NCBI RefSeq assembly: GCF_963576545.1
Contig: NC_083644.1
Location: 22,147,893-22,211,892, forward strand
DNA: 64,000 nucleotides
Direction: 5' to 3'
From: Limanda limanda
Lineage: Eukaryota > Chordata > Actinopteri > Pleuronectiformes > Pleuronectidae
The first letter of the stretch is position 1. Every line of letters begins with the position of its first letter. Made by a program: the position numbers and the translations under genes. The notes below the pieces were generated by a model, which was not told where the DNA came from, made no database searches, and saw only the letters and a list, made by a program, of their open reading frames with translations. Positions 1 through 16,140 of this stretch are shown here, piece by piece.

Positions 1-1116
1 AGGTGAGGACAGAAATGTGTTCCTGATGTGTGTACAGAAAGAAAATCATGGCCAATTTCAAGCCTTGAAAATAAATACAGTAAATAGTAGTATAGTATAG
101 TCCTCACTAGGATAAAGGTGGACTAAATCAGTCCTGTTCTCATCTCCACACTGGCTTCCTGTATATATAAACATTGGTCTTTATGGCATTGGAGGATTTT
201 TTAACTAATTCAAGTGTCTTTGAAAATTGTTATGTAAAATTATTATAATTATTGTTGTATTATTATCATTTCTTTACCCTTCCCCATTGTTGTGTTTCTT
301 TCCTTTTTCCTTTTGTCTTATAATCATTTAAAATTTTTGCTGAAAGGTGCTTCAATTATAGTCATAAATATAATCCAGAATTGTAAAAGCTTCACCTCTG
401 AACCAAATGTAAGAGTTGACATTGTAAGTTTCTGGATGAAATCTGATTGGGAGCCTGAAGGGACCCTGTCCTGTCAGTCGTCGTTATAAAACACTTAATA
501 ACAATACGAGCAACAAATATAAACATTTGTTAAGACCTGTTTTAAATGACTACTACTACTACTAAAATAGAGCATAGAACTCTAATTTTAGCTTCTCCTC
601 ACTGGCTTTTAAATTGTAGATTTAAGATTTTATTTCAGATTTTAAAGCCCCATTCTGTACTTGATCCTAAGAACATTTCAGATCTTTTGACGCCCTATGT
701 GCCCAGTTGTAACCTGAGGTCCTCAGGAAAGACGTCATTCACCATTCAGCAGTGCTCCATTGCTCTGAGATCTTCAAATTGAAGATGAATTATTAAAGAT
801 TAAAATGAATAGTTACTGCTTGTTTGCTTTTTGACTGTTTGCTACGGTGCGGCTGAAAGAGTAAAACACACTGCAAATCAAGAAAAAAACATGCAAGTAG
901 AAAAAACATTGTAAATTAAGAAAAACTACTTCATTGATCTTTTTTCATGCACATTGTGTATTTCAAAAAGTATAATAAACAAACCATTACCTTGGTTAAA
1001 GCATCTTTTTAAACACAGGTACATGATGATTTACAAGTTAAACGGACAAATTGCTATTTAAGATTAACCTGGCTGTAGACCAGTGCTTTGTGGAGTTCCA
1101 TAACCATTGACAAGTA
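1..1116. other. Intergenic, no gene recognised
   Basis: AT-rich sequence with only short ORFs that look random. I see no splice-flanked coding segment and no known repeat family in this stretch. Confidence 0.5.
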
Positions 1117-1124
1117 GCACAATG

Positions 1125-2138
1125 CAGGGGCGTTTCTAGGATTGAAAGAAAGGGGGGGCTTAGCCCCTAAGGATGCTGAATATTTGCGTGTGCAACGCGC
1201 GCCAATTTTTTTTGGGCTCATTTGGGGCTGCGGATATCCATTGTTTCAGACAGTTCATAGATTGGTTCAATCAGAAAGAGTGTGATTTTTCTCTGTATCT
1301 TTGCTTGCATTCATTCAGTATAAAATAACAGAAGTTATCTGTCACCTCTGCTAAAGAATCTTCTTATATCCATCTGGTCAATGAATTGGATGATATACCG
1401 GTACAATAGCGTTATGAGGGACACTATGACATTTAGTTTTCACTAGCATTAACTGATTATAAACAAAAACATTCTATAGGCACTGATATTATTGTTTTAA
1501 AATACTAGAGATAGATATTAATGCGAAGAATAGAGAGCTGTTGATAGTTATTTCTTACATTTCAAATTTGCTCGTTCACACTCTTGCTCACTGGAGACAT
1601 TTTCTAACAAAATAGCTAGCTAGCTAGCTTAGTGTTAACATAGCTCATTACAATATTCCCTTTCATTTGCCTCAAGTAAACCTAAATTTAAGCAGGTAAC
1701 AATCGTTAACAACTACAGATAGCCACATTCTGTAACTACCTGTACTTACAATTTCACTCTGTGCATCATTTACTATGAGCTAAACTCCTTGGCTGTAATC
1801 CTGCTGTCTGGATGAGAGACGTTACTTGGCAGAGTGAGAAAGCCAGCGCAGCAGCAATGCAGACTCCCCAAGGTCCTAGTGCCCTGTCTTTTATTGTTAA
1901 GTATGATGAGAGGCTGTTGGATTGTAATTTTAAGTTGGAGAAAACATACAAAGCAGAAACGCACTCACATATGTAGCATGTTAGAGTTATAAATAACTTG
2001 TCCATGTGTAAAGCAATACTTAAATTTAAAAAAAAAATTTTTTTTTTTTTTTTTTAAATCCCAAAAATTATTTGGGGGGGCTGAAGAACATTTTAGGGGG
2101 GCTTCAGCCCCCCTAAAACAGGCCTAACGACGCCCCTG
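1125..2138. mobile_element. hAT-like non-autonomous DNA transposon (about 1.0 kb)
   Basis: The ends are imperfect terminal inverted repeats: CAGGGGCGT at the left, and the right end read in reverse also starts CAGGGGCGT, followed by a partly matching TAGG. Directly outside is an 8-bp target duplication GCACAATG at 1117-1124 and 2139-2146, perfect in both copies. An 8-bp duplication with CAGGGG-type ends is typical of the hAT superfamily. Inside each end there is a second, G-rich inverted segment. No transposase reading frame is visible, so the element must have been moved in trans. It is inserted about 0.8 kb upstream of nmu. Confidence 0.85.
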
Positions 2139-2146
2139 GCACAATG

Positions 2147-2914
2147 TAATAAATTTACATTGCATGTGTCGTCAAATTGATGAGGTTTTTCCTTTATTTG
2201 CACGTGTCTTTTCCATACAGTCTGTAGTTTTTTCTAATTGCTTGTTTTTTCCAATTACTTTGCAGTGCGTTGAGCTCTCTTGGCCACCGTAGGAAAGAGT
2301 AAAAAAAGCAATTTGTTCTTAATTTTAGATTTTTAAGTTGTCAGTCACCACATACATATGTTTTGAAAGATGCTATAGCCTAAGTAAAGTTTGTTTATTA
2401 TATTTTTTAAACAAACAATGTGCTTGAACAAGGAACAATTGTTGAAATACAGTCTATTCTATGACGTTTGGCTTCTAATCAAAGTTTTAGAGCTTGCAGT
2501 AAACAAGGAAAGACTTAAATGTGCACCTTACTGAATCAGGAATTGTTCATGGATGTTAGACAAATAATTGTCCCCCTCTGTTTAAATTGCGGACCCTTCC
2601 AGCCCCTGAAAACCCTAGATCCGCCAATAGGACTTTCTCGACTAAACTACGAAGATGATAACAACGTGAAAAGGAAATAATATAGTGCATAGGAATATAT
2701 TTGATGGTTTCTTCTCTGTTGGTGACCACCTTACCCAGCGTCCAATCTATCCATCACATCATCCAACTTCTCACGCGCCTCTAGTGACGCAAGCAAGTGT
2801 CAGCGCGGGTGCGTGTTTTGACACGAGCCTTCATATTCCTCTGACGTGAGGCTGTAACTCTCAGAAGAGCAAGAAGTCAAGAATCAGAACCAAGAGACAC
2901 AGGAGAAGGAGGGA
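2147..2914 (+). promoter_or_regulatory. nmu upstream region and probable promoter/5' UTR
   Basis: This is the sequence between the hAT element and the first nmu ATG. From about 2770 it becomes richer in CG, and TGACG motifs occur near 2785 (TGACGCAAG) and 2842 (TGACGTGAGG, a CRE-like half site). No clear TATA box was found at a defined distance. The transcription start is inferred to lie in about 2800-2890. Confidence 0.4.
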
Positions 2915-6490
<3,576 letters not shown>

Positions 6491-7665
6491 ATTCAAGGTA
6501 ATTTTCCAAGAATACATTTTTATTTAGTGCCGACAGATAAAATGGTATTTGAAATTTCCAGGGACTGTACACAAATTATTAGTTACATTTTATTTAGACT
6601 AAAGGAAATCATTACTTACTGGGGTGGCCTTTCATTTATTTGCTTACTCAAGATCTTTATTTTATTCAGGCCTTTCTTCATAGTTAATGATTAACGTGTT
6701 AAATTAGTTACAACCACATAGGATCAATAAAAATAACTTTTTATTGCTATTTCTAAGTTTTGGTTTATTGACATAGCTTAAGTTAGCATGGACATTTGTT
6801 TACTTACCGGTCTAGGAGAAGACTTCATCATCAAACTACTTTCTAAAAAACTTCTCCAGCAGAGGAAAGCCACAACTATGTTTTGCTTCTAAATCCTTAA
6901 ATTATTTGCATACTAACCAGCTAGAGAGCAAGTTACTGAAGCGTCCAGTCTGCCCCGAACAGGTAGTACTGCTCAGAGGATAAAAAAATAAGCTCTTGTC
7001 TTGTAAAGGCAACAAGGGACCTTCACAATCAACCACTGCTGGCAAGAAACCATGTTTGGCAACCAAGAAAACGTACAAATAGTCACTTTAAGGTCCGAGA
7101 GGGCTTTTATTCATTTAGTGTTTAAAGAGTTCTTCCAATTTAGCAATTTTCGGAGTAAATTATCGTACATTATATTAGATAATCAAAGGGAAGTTGTTGC
7201 ACTTTCTTCATCTGGAGAGGGTCCAAATGAAAATAGAAATAATGCTGAGGAGGGAGTTGTTTAAACAAAAAAAAAAAAAAAAAAAACCCGATAAGCTGCA
7301 TCCCTCCTTCCCACCCCGGTAATTTTATTGTCCCTAAAATCTTGTCACTATTCTAATGAGAGCGGTGACTTGTAGAAAGCTATAGGCTGGTAACACCATG
7401 TTTATATGAGGTTAAAAGGTCAGAGACATGTCAGTATGTGTGTTATTGCTGTCCTCTAATTATGTGTATAAATGTTTCCACATCTTAGGCTACGGATACA
7501 GAGACGACACCTGATAGTGAGACCAGAGCTGCTGCACCATGACTGAGTGTTCCAGACTGAAACCACAGCCCTCTGCCAGTGCTGTATATTGATGTCTGAA
7601 TGTACACAATGAATATAATTCAAATATGTTTTTCATTTGCATTAAAATGCTGTGATGTGGTCTGG
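6491..7665 (+). other. nmu: nmu 3' UTR with probable UTR intron
   Basis: Seven bases after the stop codon there is a good donor (AAG|gtaatt, 6498) and an acceptor-like cttag at 7484-7488. The following segment, 7489 to about 7665, carries an ATTAAA signal at 7641-7646. I infer a noncoding last exon. If this intron is not used, the transcript could end earlier; no AATAAA was seen close to the stop. Confidence 0.45.
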
Positions 7666-9609
7666 TTTAACGTTGGATTTTATTATAAATTGAGTCTTTC
7701 TCTGCATTTTGAAAAGATTAAACAAAGTGGCATTTGCATCTATGAAGGAGCATAACATATGTGCATTAAATTGAAAAGTTAACACATCAGGTATATTTAA
7801 TCCACAATAAAAGCATTTATTTGAGATAAGACGCTGTGTGTAAAAAAGGGATACAAATGCTTGAAATATTAATTGGATTAAGAATTAAAACTAAGTAAAA
7901 AAAATACTGATATTATTTTAGTTTCTTTGAATTATAATAAATTATGTCATTTGTTTAATCAGTCACCAATCCTGGATCTACTTATGAAGTGAGGAATGAT
8001 AAATTGAACAATTAAAGCAGGCCATAAACTAGTTCAATATAATATAATATAAGTAGTATTAGGAATGACTCTGATTTTAGTCGGTTGACATAAAAATCTT
8101 AGAATAGCAAGATTTAAAAAAAGGCATCTCATAGATGATGTATGTAACTACAATATTTAGAATCATTTTCAACAAGCTATCAGATTTTCTAAATTGATTA
8201 ATGTATCTTCTTCCAGCATTTCTGACTGTAAACATTATTAAGTCTTCGATGACATAATGCAGGAGCAAGACTATGTAATTACTATCATCAACAGTAGGTG
8301 TCGCAATTCTCCACAAGTTGGCATCTCATTCTACCACTTCCCTGGTGGTTTCAGTTCTATTTAGTTATATTATAACACAAGATGATAACGCTCATATAAG
8401 ATTTAAATGATACACCTCTTTTTTGCATTGTACATCAACTGGAATAATGAATAATGAATCAGATGAATGCTAAAAGGTGTTGATTTGTTCAGATGCCTGC
8501 ACTGATTGTCTGATAACTCTGACCTAAACCCGACATTACAACCTTTATCCAACTCTGACACATGCATGTTGCTTGCAAAGATGACAGATACAGTATAAAT
8601 ACATTTTGAAACAGGCAGTGAAATGGTATAGAGATACAGATGATTAGTATTTCATGTATCAGTATCCGGAGTTCTCTGACGGTTCAGCTGCAGCACAGCA
8701 AACCACCACGGAATGTGAACAATTTACAGACCAGGACATTACTTGCGGTGTCGCAACATCCTAATGAAGATGTTGTGCTAAAGCATTTCCAGCCACAAAC
8801 CACAATATATCCAAGTGTTTTCTCTGGGAAGTTTTAATTAGTTTTAAAGTGTTTGGATTTTTAAAATCAAATTATTGTAAAATATTACAGGACTCTCACT
8901 AAAATCTAAATAGTATAAAACGTCATGTTGGAATATGTGTGGCTGACTTCCAGATAGTTTCCTATGAGCACACAATGTAAATCATGTTGCCTGAGAACTG
9001 TTTTACTGACAGGTTGACTGGAGAATCACAGCAGTATTCACAGAATTTGTATCATTATTTTGACCAGTTTGTCCATTCGCCATTGTTCCCAGGAGAAGTG
9101 GATGTAAAATCATAAAAAAACAAATAACATTGGATGCAAGAAAAGGATTTAACATTAGAATTGTATGGGAAAACTGGGATTAGAGTCTATCGTTCATCAG
9201 AATAAAAACCCCTGTTCCTGCATCTTCAGAATAAAATGCATGTATAAAGGAATATGTTAAATATACAAAATAATGATGGTACTCTCTTCTATTTAATCCC
9301 CCTCCCGCCAAAATGTCGAAACAGCGCCATCCGCCCATTGCCTCCATTGATGTGGCCAAAAACTGTTTTGCAGCTTTTTCCAACTCGACTGTTGCCATGG
9401 TGATGAGTAACACGCCGGAGACGGGGAAACAAAACAAATTGATGGTGAATCAAACCAAAAGACCCTCGACAAAAGAGCAGCGTTGAGAATTACATAAACC
9501 AAATAAAAAAGATGTTTATCTAAAGTTTAATTTGTTGCCAACGAAAAACAATCATTGAAATAAGTGAATTTACAAAACAAAACAAACATAATCCCAGGCA
9601 CATTACAAT

Positions 9610-9615
9610 CACGTG
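9610..9615. promoter_or_regulatory. CACGTG E-box upstream of clock
   Basis: Perfect palindromic E-box about 450 bp before the inferred first clock exon. CLOCK:BMAL1 binds this hexamer, but it occurs by chance about once per 4 kb, so function is only a possibility. Confidence 0.3.
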
Positions 9616-9932
9616 TGTTTAGTTTACCACATGGTAGAATAACCCTTAAAAGAAGAATTATAAATCTAATATAGGAATAAAATATCTTCCAAATAGGATT
9701 CATGAAAAATGTAGTGTTTTCCTCTAAAATATCTAGATTTCACAACAAAAATATAAAAATGAAGAATCAGTGTGTCTTATATGTCACCTATAGATTGAAT
9801 GTAGGCAACCAGCACTTGAAGACAACTTTAAACAGCACTGGCCACAGTAATGAGGCCAAACAGTCACACATGACCTTTATTATGTTGTTATATATTTATA
9901 CTACATAGGACTCCAGAAAGGGGGCAACTTTA

Positions 9933-9938
9933 CACGTG
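9933..9938. promoter_or_regulatory. CACGTG E-box upstream of clock (proximal)
   Basis: Second perfect E-box, about 130 bp before the GC-rich first exon. The context is TACACGTGAC. Confidence 0.35.
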
Positions 9939-10059
9939 ACAAGTTGTCCACAAGTTATTATGAAGTCGAATTTCCAGGTTTTACACCGTGAAAAACTAAA
10001 ATAAATGACAAACAAGTATGAGAACACCTGAGTGTGTGTGAAGTGGATGTCGGTGAGAC

Positions 10060-10207
10060 GTGTGTGTGATGTGGAGCCCAGCAGCGGGCCCTCCTGCCTC
10101 CTGCCTCCCGTCCCAGCTCCGGTCCTCCCGCCTCAGCCCTGCGCAGTCCTCCGACAGCAGCGCCACCGGCTGCAGGGATATCCCGATGAGAGGGGAGGCT
10201 GCTCCGG
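10060..10207 (+). other. clock: clock noncoding exon 1 (inferred)
   Basis: GC-rich segment ending in a consensus donor (CCGG|gtaagt, gt at 10208). It begins a CpG-rich stretch running to about 10900, as expected for a vertebrate clock promoter. The transcription start is not defined by the sequence; the left boundary is approximate. Confidence 0.5.
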
Positions 10208-10680
10208 GTAAGTGGGACATGTCAGACCGCTGACCTCCGCTCCGTGTCGGTCCCGCGTGTATCTGTCAGCCGCAGAGCTGCACACAGGGACAGCTGTGCT
10301 TTTGCCTGTTTAGTGACAGCGACTGGCCAGAGGCCCGGTGACCCACATTCTTATCTAATACTGGATGTTAGCTTAGCCAGCTAGCTCCGGCTGAAGTGGG
10401 CTGACACACATTCGGTGCGCTGTGCAGGCGAGTTCCACCCCCGCTGTGTTGTGTGTTGTAAAGTCGTGGTTCTGCGGGGAAATGCCGCCTGACTGATGTC
10501 CCCGGGGACAGAGCAGCGTGGACAGTGCGTGTCTTGTGTCGCAGTGAGTGTCTTCAACTAGGAAAGATGTTGTTTTGTTTCGGTAATTGACGGTGGCGTG
10601 TGAGCTAGGTGGCGTTAGCCTCATAGCAATCAGTGCCCGGCTTGCCGGCCGGCGTCAGCGGGCAGACGGCTGCTCTGTGG

Positions 10681-10753
10681 CGGGCTGGACCCCGGCTCTA
10701 CCCGGGCTGGACCCCGGCTCTACCCGGGCTGGACCCCGGCTCTACCCGGGCTG
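10681..10753. repeat. 22-bp GC-rich tandem repeat, 3.3 copies
   Basis: Three identical 22-bp units starting CGGGCTGGACCCCGG, plus a 7-bp partial unit, in the CpG-rich start of clock intron 1. Confidence 0.95.
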
Positions 10754-13700
10754 CTCACTGCGAGGCTGGCGGTGGCTCCCGCTGACTTCACACACCTGAC
10801 AGCCGGACACGTCTCCCCGGCTCAGGATTCCCCACGTCTGCAGGGTATGTCTGATTTTCATCCTCGATCAGTATCGATCTGTGACAGATCTCCCGCCGTG
10901 TGTCCCCTGTGTGTGTCCCGCTGCTCCTCGATCACCTTTCAGCTGAGTCCTGTCAAAACACGACATGTTGTTTACGGGGTGTTGGATGCAGACACCGGGG
11001 GAGATGACTCTATGCAGTCTGATGCTGATACCTGTCTGCGAACCAGCCACCTGTATGTGACACACATGGGACAAGAGTAATGGACGGTTTGTGTTATTGA
11101 AATTAAATCCAAGTTTGGTACTGAAATATAATCCGATTGAGATGCCACGACGAGATCCATTGAAAACAAGAAGGCAGATATGGACATGTTCAAACTCAGA
11201 TTCATGTTATTTCAAAGTTTGGACAACTCAAGACTTGTTTGTTTCAGACATAATCGTCATGGTTTTTTTAAGCTAGCACTAGCAAAGACTGTCTTTCCTT
11301 CGACTCTGGTTTAATATGCAATTGTATACAGCTTCGGTAATTAAATGACATTGAAATCTTATTCAATTATATTTATATAATTTAAGTCATAATAATACCA
11401 ATTCCTGTGATGTGGCTTGGTACAAAATTGAGGAATTTCAGTTATGACAACTGTTTCATCTAACTTCTGGTTCGGCCTGATGTTTGTTGCAAGATGACAT
11501 CTTTGTTACAATTATTTGAATGTTATTTGAACCTTTTTTATATGTTCAAACCTATAACATGTATTGTATGTCATCAATGATTTTTATTTTTCTGTATTAA
11601 CATTTAATTTGAGTAAGAGTTCAACCAAAAGGATTTTCTAAATACCTGAGAACGTAGGTTGATAAATAATTCTCACTATTATGCAGACTTAAGTGATAAA
11701 AACCCACAAGACAACTCCCACTGTGATTTTTCTTTGTTGTTGTTTTAAACTAGGGTTAGCCTCTAAAAGAATCGGTATTACGTGATATTTTTGCAACTTG
11801 CTTGGCCCTAGGTGATTATGAATATTAAAAAAAACTATTTCTTTAGACAGTGATACTTTCTAAGAGACAATTGCTAACTGATAATACCTTTCTGGTATAT
11901 TTGTTCACGAAAGATGTTTAATAATCGACCATTCAGACTTGTTGGAGCGGTCAGTGGAGCATAGAAAATGAGTAACGATGAGATTTTATGGGTGTTATGT
12001 GTATCATACTCAAACAGCAGTGGGGAAAAATTGGAAGCTGAGCACTGGCTAGTGTGTTTTGTTAAAACCGTGGAGGGACACCATCAGGAATGAGAAAAAG
12101 AGAGAACACTTATTTTATACACATTATTACACCTTCGAGTATTTGCTTGTCATTTCAGCTTTTTCCATTACAGAGGAGGCTGTGTTGTTTCAGATGTGAT
12201 GTTCTCTGGCAATGGATTTAAAGCAGGCAGCTTGAATCAATCATTGGACTGATAATACACAAAGCTACTGGTTCTGTGCACACTTGATACTGAGGGAGTA
12301 TCAAGTAGATGTCATGAGATACCAAGTTGATAACAGAGGCCTGTTAATGACCCCTGAAGTTTGGACATTGCAGCAGTGTGTAATGTTTTTTTATTGGCAG
12401 AATAAAATGTTCTCTCAGTGACTGAGTTGTCACAGCCTTGAGCTCAGTGCAGTGGCTTCAGATCTAAACTGTACATTCAGTGTCTCAAGGATGTCTTCTG
12501 TCCTCACCTCAGGGCTACTCTCACTACAGCAATTACAGGGATACACAATTCATGTACATGCAGAGAACCTTCCCTCTTTACAAGCCTTGTCTCTGTGTTT
12601 TTCTCACATACATAACTCATTTCATTCAAGTCAACTGTGTGTTTGCTGCAGTCTGACAGATCTGCTGCTATCACTAGATTTATGATTTGACTCTGTGTTT
12701 TGACTCAGTCTTTGTCAGTCGTGACACTGACTTTGACGCCTTTAGAAGTCCTTTTGTTTTAACGCGTGAAGCATATGAGATGCAACTTTTGATGGGATCT
12801 AACAATTTGATACTTTCTTAATGAACCCGAGAGGATGACAGTCTTGTGGATGTGGAATTTAAGTTTCAGTGCACCATGTAACTGTAATTAAAATTCACTG
12901 TCCTGGTACTTAAGAATTTTATGTTGTTTGGGGTCTATTAGATCAGCGACATTCAGCCTTTTCTTCCCGAAGTCACTGTCTGCACATTTAGAAGATTGCA
13001 TGAGACTACTTTGTTGTGGCAGCAATTTAATATCACCAGCAGATCTCTGTTACTGTGTGCTTACAGACTGACGTTTTTCACTATTACTTTATAACTTCTC
13101 CTTTCAACACAGATCTGCAGTGAAGTAAACATTTAAATAAGCCGGCTTTGTCAATAAATATACAGTCTGTAAATTCCTTAGATTACGAGTAGAGATTAAT
13201 AATAAATTCTACTGGTCTGCCTTCGCTGTTTGGGTTTCCTTATCTCTTAGAAAGAGGAAATCCACTGACAGCAACATTAACTGCCAGAGAATCCTTTTTG
13301 TTTTTGTGGTACTGACCTTTCTCTGACAGGGTTCTTCTCACAGATTCTGTCAGAAGTTATTTCTTTGTGACTCTGAACATAGTTTTTCACCAAAACCTGT
13401 GTGAAAATGGGTTTCTGCACTAATGGTGCATAGGATTTTAAAGGGTTGGTTTTTGCAACAAGACACAGAACCTCTGTTAAACAAATGTGACAAAGCGCAT
13501 AATTTAATTGGGTCTCAGTTTGCATGTAATTGCTCTTTCTTACGCTCAGTGAATATTAGTCTTTGGCTCAGAACTAGATACAGCAACCTTTGTGCCTGCG
13601 TGTTACGCTCTGTGATAACTACATGTTGCTGTAGTAGCAAAATTGTGCGTAGTGTTTTGTTTTTATGATGCTATCTGATTTTTACTATGATCAAGAAAAA

Positions 13701-14123
13701 ATGGGTCAAGTCTTTTTGGGGGGTAGAGGTGCATCATTCTTATCTGTAAAATCAACAATGTAGTGTTGTTGGCAAGTGCTTAAATTAGTCATTAGCAAAT
13801 TAATTTGTTGTTGCAACTATTTTTGTCAAGAAAGATGTGATGTGTTGTGAACAATGTTGTTTTCATGTGAAAGAAGGTAATTCATTTTCTGCAGAGAGAG
13901 ACTAGAAGCTAGCGGGAGTTTCCCCGGAAAATAAAAATCAGCAAATGATACACATAACTATTCTTGAGAAGATGAGCTGTGGCCATAAGGTGGTGATACT
14001 GGAACTTAAGAAAATTGACAAAGCAAGCAAACAAACAAACAAAAATAAATGATAGAAATCCTTGTATGAATACACAGAATTTAGGTGTTTACACTGCAGG
14101 TCTGACTGTCCACTATCTGACAA

Positions 14124-14345
14124 TGGTAAATGGTCTGTATTTATATATTGCTTTTCTAGTCTGTATAACCACTCAAAATCTTTACACTTCAGTTTTGGCG
14201 TCGACCCTTTTCAAAACACATTCACATGCACTTTCTCTATCATACATCATCCGGCACAGCCTTCAGGGGCAATTTGGGGTTCTGTATTGGGGAATCAGGG
14301 ATTAAACTGTGGTCAGAGGACAACCCGCTCTACCTCCTGAGCCCT
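14124..14345 (-). mobile_element. tRNA-derived SINE, reverse orientation
   Basis: Reads from a tail-like TGGTAAATGGTCTGTATTT to a head CGCTCTACCTCCTGAGCCC, whose reverse complement (GGGCTCAGGAGGTAGAGCG) resembles the A-box region of a tRNA-derived SINE. It shares family features with 54091-54391 (opposite orientation) and a truncated copy near 58733. Located in clock intron 1. Confidence 0.7.
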
Positions 14346-14698
14346 TTTTACACAACATAAGCACACATAACATACCTTAACACCACTTTCTATAATAATG
14401 AGACAATGTACCGCTCAGCTTTATTGGACGTGATTCTTAGAGCAGATGCTTGTGTTGACATTTCCTGGAAGTAGTTCCCCTTTCCCAGATGACGGCCAGG
14501 AGCTCAGGTTGTGATTGAACTTTAGAATGTGTGTGTGTGTGTGCATGTGTGTGTGTGGTGAGTCCACAGCTGTTCTTATATCTGCAGTGATGAGGCTTAT
14601 GATGATTCAGATGTTTTACTTCTGATTTAGTTATGTGAGTTTCTTTCCAATTATCTACTTCTCATTTGTAATGTAGCTTTTCTTTTCTTGTTCAACAG

Positions 14699-14778
14699 GT
14701 GAAGGATTCAAATAACTTGCCTGATATCCGTCATGAGGTGAAGCATATAGTGAATCAACCATCACTCACAGACAACAG
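14699..14778 (+). other. clock: clock noncoding exon 2 (probable)
   Basis: An 80-bp segment bounded by a strong acceptor (pyrimidine tract, ttcaacag) and a consensus donor (ACAG|gtgaga). It contains no long ORF. I interpret it as a 5' UTR exon from its position and splice sites; transcript data are needed for proof. Confidence 0.5.
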
Positions 14779-14994
14779 GTGAGACGTCTTGGAAATTACT
14801 TCCTTGATTTTGCTCTCGGTTGTGGCAGTGGACTGGGTTATTCTGATTAAGCTGTGTGACGCCTAATTCATCAGTACATACAATATAATCTAGCGTGAAG
14901 TTTGATGAAATATATGTTAAGTTTGTTTTAACAACATGTTCAGTCTGCAAAATGAACAACAGATGAAAAACATTAGAGGGGCAATGCTTACCCT

Positions 14995-16140
14995 TTGTGT
15001 GTGCTGTATATATCCAAATCAAGCTATGCTAACTTTTTCCATCGGGTGGAGAACCAGGCACTTCATGAGGGAATTTCAATCAACTGTTGGGTATTGAGAG
15101 GAACAACTGCTGTACGGAGGGACAGTGGAGATTCAGAGGATTTAATTTATCCATCAAAGCAGAATAGAAACAGGACACGAGCAAGAGAGCTTGCAGAAGC
15201 GCAGCGATGCACCACAAACTTTGCCACTCAGAAGCAGAGGAAGAAAATATATCTGAAAGATTATGAGGAGCCCCAGGGGGCTCATATAACCAGGAAGGAA
15301 AAGATTAAGGCTTATTTCCAGGAGAAGGAGGAAATATGAGAAGGAGGGTTTTCCAAGAATAACAGAGTCAAAGCTTCATACCAAAACGTCAGTTAAGTAT
15401 GAAACTGACTTCATTAGAGTCAAATAAGCGGCTGATGACCTTCAGTGTGAGCTCGACAGGGAAATCAAGTCTCACTCATAGGAGGTGTCAGCATCTGCTC
15501 TCAGTCCAAAACCTAAAGGCTGAGCAGGAGGCCTGTTGCCAAAAGACAGCGTAGGAGGAAAACAAGCCTCTATTAAAAGAACTGGCGATAGTTGGAAGTT
15601 CATACCAAGAGGACGGCTAAAGCAATTAAGCTGTTGTCCTCAGAGTGAGGAAGCAGGCTGATGACCTTCACTGTGATATTACGAAGGAAATCAAGTCTCA
15701 TGCAGACATTGTCACAAAACCAGTTCTTGTTTTAAAAGTGAAAGGCTCAGCAGGACGCCCGCTATCAAAAGATGGTGGAGGAGATCCGAACTGTGCAGAA
15801 GAACACTGCAGAGCAGGAAATGCTTTTGGGGAGAGGGATGGAGAAACTGAAAACTCGGCTCAACGTTCAGCTCTCAGTCAGCCTTGAGTTCTCTGTGAAG
15901 CTCAGAAAGTCAGTCAGGACTCAGGAGGAGTGTGAGGAGCAGCAGAAGGCTAAGTCTGAGAATGAGCCGGCACTTAGGAACGAAACATACAAGCAGCAGG
16001 AGTCGCTCCTTAATGCTCTCCCTGATTCTGAATCCATGGAGACTGAGGTGCCTGAGGAGATCCCCACAAAAACAAAGACTGCTTCAATCTGGAAGTGAGT
16101 CGGACACTTTCTGGGACTGGAGGAAACCACAGATATAGAA
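14995..16140 (+). pseudogene. Decayed coiled-coil protein gene in a clock intron
   Basis: Fragments in all three frames read as charged, heptad-like protein rich in Glu, Lys and Gln: an open piece at about 15050-15339, a frameshifted and stop-containing middle, and an open piece at 15772-16098 ending in an SIWK motif near its C-terminus. An internal repeat is visible: GCTGATGACCTTCA-type sequence followed by GAAATCAAGTCTCA occurs near 15431 and again near 15657, about 227 bp apart. No introns are evident inside, which would fit a retrocopy or a single large exon. I do not recognise the parent family. Confidence 0.6.

Larger units (their letters stand above)
7666..10060. other. nmu-clock intergenic spacer
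   Basis: AT-rich spacer without a supported gene. A minus-strand ORF at 9180-9502 has no recognisable domain. In mammals PDCL2 lies between NMU and CLOCK; I found no phosducin-like sequence here. Two perfect E-boxes lie in its last 500 bp and are listed separately. Confidence 0.5.

Noticed and set aside
9180..9502. Minus-strand ORFs near 9.3 kb as a PDCL2 or other exon
   Set aside because: No phosducin-like motif and no convincing splice context.
10681..10753. CRISPR-like direct repeats
   Set aside because: Units are directly adjacent without spacers, and the genome is vertebrate; it is a minisatellite.
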